Assembly (NCBI GenBank): GCA_005880075.1
Contig: VBJT01000100.1
Location: 1-18,614 of the forward strand
From: Chloroflexota bacterium
GTDB lineage: Bacteria; Chloroflexota; Dehalococcoidia; SM23-28-2; RBG-16-64-32
Direction of reading: 5' to 3'
DNA: 18,614 nucleotides
In this document: piece after piece, positions 14,301 through 18,614 of the stretch
Numbering within the stretch: the stretch's first letter is position 1
How the letters are laid out: each line of letters opens with the position of its first letter
The notes under the pieces: generated by a model
Told to the model about the DNA's origin: nothing
Databases searched by the model: none
The model's input: only the letters and a program-made list of their open reading frames with translations
Made by a program: the position numbers and the translations under genes

Positions 14301-14306
14301 TATGAT
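14301..14306 (+). promoter_or_regulatory. Candidate -10 before the DinB-like gene
   Basis: TATGAT lies 23 bases before the ATG, which allows a short leader that includes the AAGGAGG ribosome binding site. No clear -35 is visible in the short gap after the mannosidase stop, so read-through from that gene is also possible. Confidence 0.35.
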
Positions 14307-14329
14307 GCCTCCCACAGGAAGGAGGCGCC

Positions 14330-14794
14330 ATGACATCGAGAGACGAGCTCATCCAACGTCTCGACGCCGCATATCAGGATTACCGTTCTGCAATCGAAGA
14401 CCTGGACGAATCGCAATTCGAGAAGAAGTGGCTCGACGGCACGTGGGGCGTCCGCGAAATCACCGCCCACATTACCGGCTGGCACGGCACGCTCGCCGGA
14501 GGCCTCGAGCGGATGGCCCGTGGCGAGAGGCCAGTGCCCGAGGGCCAGGACTGGACGGCGCCCGACCCCTATAACGCGACCTTCGCCGAGCACGCGAAAG
14601 GCAAGCAGCGCGACCAAGCCCTGCACGAACTCGAGAATAGCCTGGAATCCTTCAAGGCCGCGGCGATGAAAGTGCCGGAAGACCGCTACGGCGAGGGCAA
14701 GACCGCCAATCGCATCTTCGAGGGCGCCGGCATCGAGCACTTCAAAGAGCACGCCGACGCTATACGCGAATGGCGCAGCCGCGAAGGCATCTGA
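14330..14794 (+). CDS. DinB-like / ClbS-DfsB-like four-helix protein
   Basis: A 154-residue, all-helical protein of the DinB superfamily. The opening helix MTSRDELIQRLDAAYQDYRS is followed by WLDGTWGVREITAHITGWHG (34-53), the characteristic W-V-E-x-x-AH-x-x-W motif with His47. A last helix contains HFKEHADAIREW with His137 and His141. These three His residues are placed like DinB metal ligands. Family members include thiol transferases, and ClbS-like proteins that protect against colibactin; the role here is not known. AAGGAGG (14319-14325) lies four bases before the ATG. Confidence 0.82.
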   Translation: MTSRDELIQRLDAAYQDYRSAIEDLDESQFEKKWLDGTWGVREITAHITGWHGTLAGGLERMARGERPVPEGQDWTAPDPYNATFAEHAKGKQRDQALHELENSLESFKAAAMKVPEDRYGEGKTANRIFEGAGIEHFKEHADAIREWRSREGI

Positions 14795-14819
14795 CCGCAG
14801 TCCGAAGCTCGCGGCCCGT

Positions 14820-14844
14820 GCGGACAGAGCTTTACCCTGTCCGC
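14820..14844. other. Intergenic hairpin between the DinB-like and cyclase genes
   Basis: GCGGACAG (14820-14827) is perfectly complementary to CTGTCCGC (14837-14844) around a nine-base loop. There is no following T-run, so it is more likely a repeat remnant or mRNA structure than a strong terminator. Confidence 0.5.
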
Positions 14845-14896
14845 TGGCATCCCGCAATAGCACAGCCAGTCCTCATGGTGACGAAGGAGTCCACCG

Positions 14897-15865
14897 ATGG
14901 CAACCCAAACCGAGAATCTCCCCTCCTACGCAGACCTTCCCGTCAAGCCCGGCGCCCCCGCCGGCTCCGCCTGGGGCCTCTTTGGGGACGATGACCAACT
15001 TGGCTGCCTCAACCTTCTCACACCCGAGCGCGTCATCGCAGCCGCCAGGTTGGTCCGCAAGGGCGCCGTCTTCCCGCTCAACCTGAGCATCGACCGGCCT
15101 GACCCTCCGCTCTTCGGCCGCGGCGCCGCGCGCGTGGAGTTCGTTACGGGCGAGGTCCACCGCGACGACTACCTCGACAACTTCTGGCCCCAGGCCTCGA
15201 GCCAATGGGACAGCCTCCGCCACATCCTGCACCCCCGCGACGGCTTCTACAACGGCGTGACGGCAGACGAAGTCACGCCCGGCGGCGGTAAGCTCGGTAT
15301 CGAGAACGTCGCCCGCCGCGGCATCGCCGGCCGGGGCGTGCTCCTCGATGTCGCTCGGCACCTCGAAGCCGCCGGCCGTCCGCTCGACTACACGACAGCG
15401 GCTGTCATCACGAAACAAATATTGTCTAACTGCGCGCGGCAGCAGGACGTGACCATCGAGACGGCCGATATCCTGATCATCCGCACCGGCTGGCTCCACT
15501 GGCACCTCAATAAGGCGACCGCCGAGCAGAGGAAGGAGATGGCAGGCGAAGCGCTGGTCCACCTGCGCGCGCCGGGCATCGGCCCCGATGAGGAGATGGC
15601 CGCCTACCTCTGGGACCTCCACATCGCCGCCGTCGCCGGAGACAACCCTTCGCTCGAGGCTTGGCCGCCCGGCCCCGAGACCGGTGGCTTCCTGCACTTC
15701 CGCCTCATCCCGCTGCTCGGCATGAACATCGGCGAGCTATGGTACCTCGAAGACCTCGCCGCCGACTGCGCGCAAGACGGCGTCTACGAGTTCATGTTCA
15801 CTTCGGCACCCCTCAACATCCCCGGCGGCGTCGGTTCGCCGCCCAACGCCCTCGCCATCAAGTAG
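14897..15865 (+). CDS. Cyclase-family (kynurenine formamidase-like) metal hydrolase
   Basis: A 322-residue member of the long form of the cyclase/KynB-like family. The N-terminus has the family element WGLFGDDDQLGCLNLLTPER (26-45). The metal-site segment is SSQWDSLRHILH (101-112); Gln103, Asp105 and His109 stand where shorter relatives have HxGTHxDxPxH. Later elements are LLDVARH, DILIIRTGW and the GMNIGELWYLEDLA segment. Substrates of this subgroup are mostly unknown; amide or lactone hydrolysis is plausible. AAGGAG (14884-14889) is seven bases before the ATG. It probably follows the DinB-like gene on one transcript. Confidence 0.88.
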   Translation: MATQTENLPSYADLPVKPGAPAGSAWGLFGDDDQLGCLNLLTPERVIAAARLVRKGAVFPLNLSIDRPDPPLFGRGAARVEFVTGEVHRDDYLDNFWPQASSQWDSLRHILHPRDGFYNGVTADEVTPGGGKLGIENVARRGIAGRGVLLDVARHLEAAGRPLDYTTAAVITKQILSNCARQQDVTIETADILIIRTGWLHWHLNKATAEQRKEMAGEALVHLRAPGIGPDEEMAAYLWDLHIAAVAGDNPSLEAWPPGPETGGFLHFRLIPLLGMNIGELWYLEDLAADCAQDGVYEFMFTSAPLNIPGGVGSPPNALAIK

Positions 15866-16160
15866 GCACAGGCGCTCGTACAGTGTCATTCTGAGCCCCT
15901 GTCCACTCGAATAAGGGTGGTCGGCGAAGTAGCGCCTAAACAACGAATCATAGAGACCTGAACCGCGAAGAATCTCGGCGCCCCCGAATCTAAGAACCAC
16001 ATTCGGGTGGTGTCACAGCCCCACATAAGCAGGCAGCCCCTGCCTGTAACATTCTGTCCCTTCGCCGGTTGTACAGATGCGGCGACTGACCCGCTCTCCT
16101 TCTCGACGGGTGATGTTGCGGCCCTGGGGGCGATTCCGTACTCGCGTGTCCCTTGGCGCT
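15866..16160. other. Repeat-rich convergent intergenic region
   Basis: This 295-base gap between convergent genes shows no credible gene. It holds a 7-bp outer inverted repeat (AGGCGCT 15870-15876 with AGCGCCT 15931-15937) enclosing GTCATTCTGAGC. After that come GCGAAGAATCTCGG, a hairpin of CCCGAAT (15983-15989) with ATTCGGG (16001-16007), and a hairpin of CAGGCA (16030-16035) with TGCCTG (16041-16046). One or more of these may stop transcription from both sides. Nothing is recognised from about 16050 to 16160. Confidence 0.6.
15883..15980. repeat. GTCATTCTGAGC..GCGAAGAATCTCGG repeat
   Basis: A diverged relative of the repeat at 10848-10912: GTCATTCTGAGC against GTCATCCTGAGC at the left, and CGCGAAGAATCTCGG against CGCGAAGGGATCCGG at the right. 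The middle differs and may contain inserted sequence. Confidence 0.45.
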
Positions 16161-16517
16161 CTAGCCCTTCGCCCCCAGCTTCCGTCCGCCCAGGCAGTGC
16201 AGATGTAGATGGTACTCCGTCTGCCCCGCATCATCTCCAACATTCGTCGCGATACGGTACCCCGTCGTTGCGACGCCCATCTGCTCAGCGACCTTTGCGA
16301 TCGCCACTAACATCCGGGCGACGATCGGCCCGTGCTCGTCCCGGACGTGCCCGGCAGACGGAATATGCTCTCGTGATATCGCCAGGAAATGGACCGGCGC
16401 CTGCCGCCACGAAGAGCTCTCCGGCATATCGAAAACAACAGCCAGCTCATCCCGATAAAGCTCCGCTACTTCGACCTCTCCCGCGGCAATCCTACAAAGC
16501 AGGCAGCTATCGGCCAT
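16161..16517 (-). CDS. HIT-family (histidine triad) hydrolase
   Basis: A 118-residue HINT-like protein. The N-terminal CLLC (5-8) with His43 (APVHFL) and His51 (REHI) resembles the zinc-binding variant. The triad motif is EYHLHLHCLGGRKLG, with His103, His105 and His107. Such proteins hydrolyse nucleoside phosphoramidates or related AMP conjugates. Compared with typical members, the FDMPESSSWRQAPVHF segment has a few extra residues before APVH. The ATG at 16517 lies 27 bases after the SnoaL-like gene, so the two are likely co-transcribed. Confidence 0.92.
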   Translation of the reverse strand: MADSCLLCRIAAGEVEVAELYRDELAVVFDMPESSSWRQAPVHFLAISREHIPSAGHVRDEHGPIVARMLVAIAKVAEQMGVATTGYRIATNVGDDAGQTEYHLHLHCLGGRKLGAKG

Positions 16518-16544
16518 GGAGCGCTTCGGTGCTCACCATCCGCA

Positions 16545-16913
16545 CTAAGACTCTGCGGGCGCCGGCCCGAAGAAGCCGACGATGCTCTGAAGCCGCCCAT
16601 CCTCCGCCAGCTGTCCGATGTCGATCCCCTCCATCCCCGTCGAGCCGTCCGCTGCCGTCATCTTCCAGGCGAACCGGAGGTGGCCGTGATGATCGTCGAT
16701 GCCGCTGGTGGGAAGTATGCCCGCCCCCGGCATCTGTTTGTGGAACTGGGAGATCAGCGCAACCAAAGCTTCCCTTCCCGCGGCGTCCGCCATCGGGTCC
16801 GTGTACCGGCCGTCATCCGCCCAGGCCTTCTCGAGCAGCCGTCGCCGCTTGCCTTCGTCCTGCTCATTCCACGCCGCCATGTAAGCGTGGACGATTTCGT
16901 TCGTGGTCTCCAT
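16545..16913 (-). CDS. SnoaL/NTF2-like small protein
   Basis: A 122-residue alpha+beta cone-fold protein of the NTF2/SnoaL superfamily. The opening helix contains YMAAWNEQDE (11-20), and RYTDPMADAAGREALVALIS (36-55) is followed by the curved-sheet strands LRFAWKM and GMEGIDIGQL. The family includes isomerases, hydrolases and binding proteins, so no specific reaction can be assigned. I chose the ATG at 16913, not the longer frame from 17063, because AAGGAG lies six bases upstream and similarity starts there; the longer frame would run into the divergent SDR gene. Confidence 0.85.
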   Translation of the reverse strand: METTNEIVHAYMAAWNEQDEGKRRRLLEKAWADDGRYTDPMADAAGREALVALISQFHKQMPGAGILPTSGIDDHHGHLRFAWKMTAADGSTGMEGIDIGQLAEDGRLQSIVGFFGPAPAES

Positions 16914-16939
16914 GCGGTTCTCCTTCCGTCTCTGCGGTG

Positions 16940-16967
16940 GCGACATGATAGCACCCATCCGTATACT
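16940..16967 (+). promoter_or_regulatory. Candidate promoter of the SDR gene
   Basis: TATACT (16962-16967) lies nine bases before the ATG at 16977. GCGACA (16940-16945), a four-of-six match to TTGACA, is 16 bases upstream. No Shine-Dalgarno sequence is present, so the transcript is probably leaderless or nearly so. Confidence 0.55.
16945..16950 (-). promoter_or_regulatory. Candidate -10 for the SnoaL-HIT operon
   Basis: The minus strand reads TATCAT 31 bases before the SnoaL ATG. It overlaps the SDR promoter region on the other strand, so the two divergent promoters share sequence. The -35 position is weak. Confidence 0.4.
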
Positions 16968-16976
16968 ACGGGCGCT

Positions 16977-17807
16977 ATGCCCGAGAACGAGGGGCCGCAG
17001 CCTCTGTCCGGCAAGGTCGCTGTCGTCACCGGCGCCGGACGCTATCGCGGAATTGGCCGGCATATCGCTCTGGCGCTCGCCCGTGACGGCGCCGATGTGG
17101 TCGTCACAGGCTCCGGCCGCTCGGCGGAGTCCTTCCCGCCAGATGAGCGCGAGATCGGCTGGCGCGACATCGATTCAGTCGCCGACGAAGTGAAGGCTAT
17201 CGGCCGGCGCGCTCTCCCGCTCGTCGCCGACATCACGAACCCTGAGGAGTGCGACCGGCTCGTCAACGATGCGAGGCGCGAATTCGGCCGCATCGACATC
17301 CTCGTCAACAATGCCGCTGCCGGCCGCGGGCGGGACCGCGTCCCGCTGCTTGACCTCGAAGAGAGCGAGTGGCGGCGCGTGCTCGACGTCAACCTGAACG
17401 GCACGTTCCTCGTGACGAAAGCCATAGGCCGCGTGCTCATCGAGCAGGGGAAAGGCGGCCGGATCGTCAACATCGGCTCCGTCGCCGGCCGCCAGGGCCT
17501 GCCGAACTTCGGCGCCTACGCCGTCACGAAGGCCGGCCTCGTCCTCTTCACGCAGGTCCTCGCCGCCGAGCTGGCCGCTCACAAAATCAATGTCAACTGC
17601 GTCTGCCCCGGCCTGACCGACACTTACCGCATGGAAGACGTCACCCGCCCCGGGCCCATCCGCGCCGCGGTGATGAACACAATTCCACTCCGCCGTCCCG
17701 GCGAACCGGAAGAAGTCGGCGAGCTGGTCGCCTTCCTCTGCGGCCCCGGCGCTTCCTACATCCACGGCCAGACAATCAACATCGACGGCGGACGGCTAAT
17801 GATGTGA
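16977..17807 (+). CDS. Short-chain dehydrogenase/reductase
   Basis: A 276-residue classical-type SDR expected to oxidise or reduce a carbonyl/alcohol with NAD(P). The nucleotide loop is TGAGRYRGIG (18-27), two residues longer than the usual TGxxxGIG. NNAAA is at 111-115. The catalytic Ser168 is in NIGSVAG, and Tyr181 and Lys185 are in the YAVTK motif. The C-terminus INIDGGRLMM is typical. The frame stays open far upstream to 16389, but the ATG at 16977 is the true start, since it precedes the Rossmann strand and follows a good -10. The stop overlaps the GTG of the next frame as GTGA. Confidence 0.94.
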   Translation: MPENEGPQPLSGKVAVVTGAGRYRGIGRHIALALARDGADVVVTGSGRSAESFPPDEREIGWRDIDSVADEVKAIGRRALPLVADITNPEECDRLVNDARREFGRIDILVNNAAAGRGRDRVPLLDLEESEWRRVLDVNLNGTFLVTKAIGRVLIEQGKGGRIVNIGSVAGRQGLPNFGAYAVTKAGLVLFTQVLAAELAAHKINVNCVCPGLTDTYRMEDVTRPGPIRAAVMNTIPLRRPGEPEEVGELVAFLCGPGASYIHGQTINIDGGRLMM

Positions 17808-18109
17808 CGCCTAATCCGGGCAATCGCGAATATCCCTGCTCCTCAGGTCAGATGGAGATCTCGGTCCAGACGGAGGAGCAGTGGCATTCCCTCGCCGTCT
17901 GCCTCGGCCGCCCTGAACTCGCCTACGAAGGCGCGTGGGAAGCCGTGCGCGATTCCCCACCGGACGGAGGCGCCGCGCGCGTGCTTGAGGAAGCCTTCAC
18001 GGAAGACCCGGCGGACCTATGGGCGAAGCGACTGAAGGCACACGCCGTCCCCTGCGAAGTAGAATCAGGCGGAGCCGATGCCCGACATCCGACGCCTGAT
18101 CTTTACTGA
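17804..18109 (+). pseudogene. CaiB/BaiF (family III) CoA-transferase C-terminal remnant
   Basis: A 101-residue frame whose sequence resembles only the last part of family III CoA-transferases: GNREYPCSSG, then MEISVQTEEQWHSLAVCLGR, then a tail ending DLWAKRLKAHAVPCEV. Full proteins have about 380-400 residues; the N-terminal CoA-binding region with the catalytic Asp is absent, and the linker between GN and YPC is shortened. The GTG at 17804 overlaps the SDR stop as GTGA, so the fragment could still be translated by coupling. The 3' end overlaps the next gene by 32 bases and lacks the normal last residues. It is most likely a decaying gene. An independent small protein cannot be excluded. Confidence 0.65.
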
Positions 18110-18352
18110 GCGCAATGAGGAACACATCGCAGCCCATGGGGTCACTCCGGAGGAAGTCCGCGAAGTCGTTGAGGCTAGCCCGCAAATTGAACGCGGCCGA
18201 GAGGGTAAGCTGCTCGTATGGGCCGGTCAAACTCGGGAAGGCATCTACTGGCAGTCCTCGTTTCACGGGGTCGAGGCGCCTTCTATGTCGTCACAGCCCG
18301 CGAGATGAATGCGCGCGAGCGAGCGCGTTATAATCGCTGGAGTCGGAGATGA
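18078..18352 (+). pseudogene. BrnT-like toxin gene, frameshifted
   Basis: The first frame (18078-18308) starts MPDIRRLIFTERNEEHIAAH and continues through GVTPEEVREVV and GREGKLLVWAGQTREG, the N-terminal two thirds of a BrnT/DUF4258-type RNase toxin. After codon 18240-18242 similarity continues in another frame as LLAVLVSRGRGAFYVV and TAREMNARERARYNRW, ending at TGA 18350-18352. One missing base at about 18243 (restoring a Tyr codon, GYLLAVL) would give a product of about 91 residues. As sequenced, the product has 76 residues with an unrelated tail, so it is probably inactive unless this is a sequencing error. Confidence 0.75.
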
Positions 18353-18356
18353 ACGG

Positions 18357-18614
18357 ATGACCATCGCGAAACCAAAAAGACGCGTGCGCGCGATTCCCGA
18401 GTTCAATTCGTACGAGGAGGAAGCGAACTTCTGGGATACACATAGTCCTCTCGATTTCCCTGACGAGTTCGAAGAAGTCGACATGACGATCACGCCCCCT
18501 GTCGAGATCGTGCGCGTTAAAGACCGGCGCAAGACTCTCGTGGACTCCCTGGCACGTCTCACTGATGACCAGCGACAGGCAATCGCGCTGAGTATGCTTG
18601 GCCTCTACCCTGAC
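18357..18614 (+). CDS. CopG/BrnA-like antitoxin, partial at window end
   Basis: From the ATG at 18357 the frame is open for 86 codons to the window edge. The start MTIAKPKRRVRAIPEFNSYE leads into EEEANFWDTHSPLDFPDEFE, the IPEFxSxxEEAxFWDTH signature of CopG-type antitoxins encoded next to BrnT-like toxins. A further helical segment (KTLVDSLARLTDDQRQAIAL) follows, longer than the simplest antitoxins. GGAG (18345-18348) lies eight bases upstream. Toxin-then-antitoxin order fits brnTA-type modules. The antitoxin reads intact although the toxin frame is broken. Confidence 0.75.
   Translation, partial: MTIAKPKRRVRAIPEFNSYEEEANFWDTHSPLDFPDEFEEVDMTITPPVEIVRVKDRRKTLVDSLARLTDDQRQAIALSMLGLYPD

Noticed and set aside
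16007..16948. 313-codon plus-strand frame opposite the HIT and SnoaL-like genes
   Set aside because: It is Pro/Arg/Ser-rich with no motif and is antisense to two recognisable genes.
16389..16976. N-terminal extension of the SDR frame by 196 codons
   Set aside because: It overlaps the HIT and SnoaL-like genes on the other strand and precedes a good promoter; the Rossmann fold starts just after the ATG at 16977.

Overview
The window is high-GC, densely coded bacterial DNA of about 18.6 kb. It looks like a heterotrophic, Chloroflexota/Dehalococcoidia-like or actinobacterial-type chromosome. The reasons are several acyl-CoA dehydrogenases, a CoA-transferase remnant, a cyclase-family hydrolase, an SDR with a TGAGRYRGIG loop, promoters very close to start codons, and many short palindromic repeats. 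This placement is inference from gene style; there is no rRNA or other firm marker, and no tRNA or rRNA gene was seen.

Layout. At 147-857 (+) lies radC. From 920 to 4240 (+) are an acyl-CoA dehydrogenase, a SAM methyltransferase and a second acyl-CoA dehydrogenase, whose complementary active-site features suggest a mixed oligomer. From 4244 to 6934 (-) is a compact signalling operon: a GGDEF diguanylate cyclase, an HD-GYP protein with degenerate metal ligands, an unrecognised protein with an internal duplication, and a receiver-less KdpE-like winged-helix protein. Next come nagA (7004-8176, -) and, divergent to it, a tandem universal stress protein (8269-9150, +). A CehA/McbA-like PHP metallohydrolase (9232-10746, +), a small GRAM/PH-like protein and a GH38 alpha-mannosidase (11559-14273, +) follow. 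Then come a DinB-like protein and a cyclase-family metal hydrolase (+). A convergent, repeat-filled gap precedes a SnoaL-like plus HIT pair (-). An SDR (+) diverges from that pair, is translationally coupled to a CaiB/BaiF C-terminal remnant, and is followed by a frameshifted BrnT-like toxin with a CopG-like antitoxin that runs off the window.

The most unusual theme is repeat colonisation. At least four families of short palindromic or imperfect repeats occur, not only between genes but in frame inside two genes: two copies in the PHP hydrolase, and two different elements in the alpha-mannosidase. In front of the mannosidase, a repeat fused to the gene's own first 54 bases has been amplified as exact 105-bp periods. 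This supplies the ribosome binding site and creates a 33-codon upstream reading frame that ends three bases before the mannosidase start. The other notable themes are the degraded c-di-GMP hydrolase, the probable alpha2beta2-type dehydrogenase pair, and the decaying genes at the right edge.
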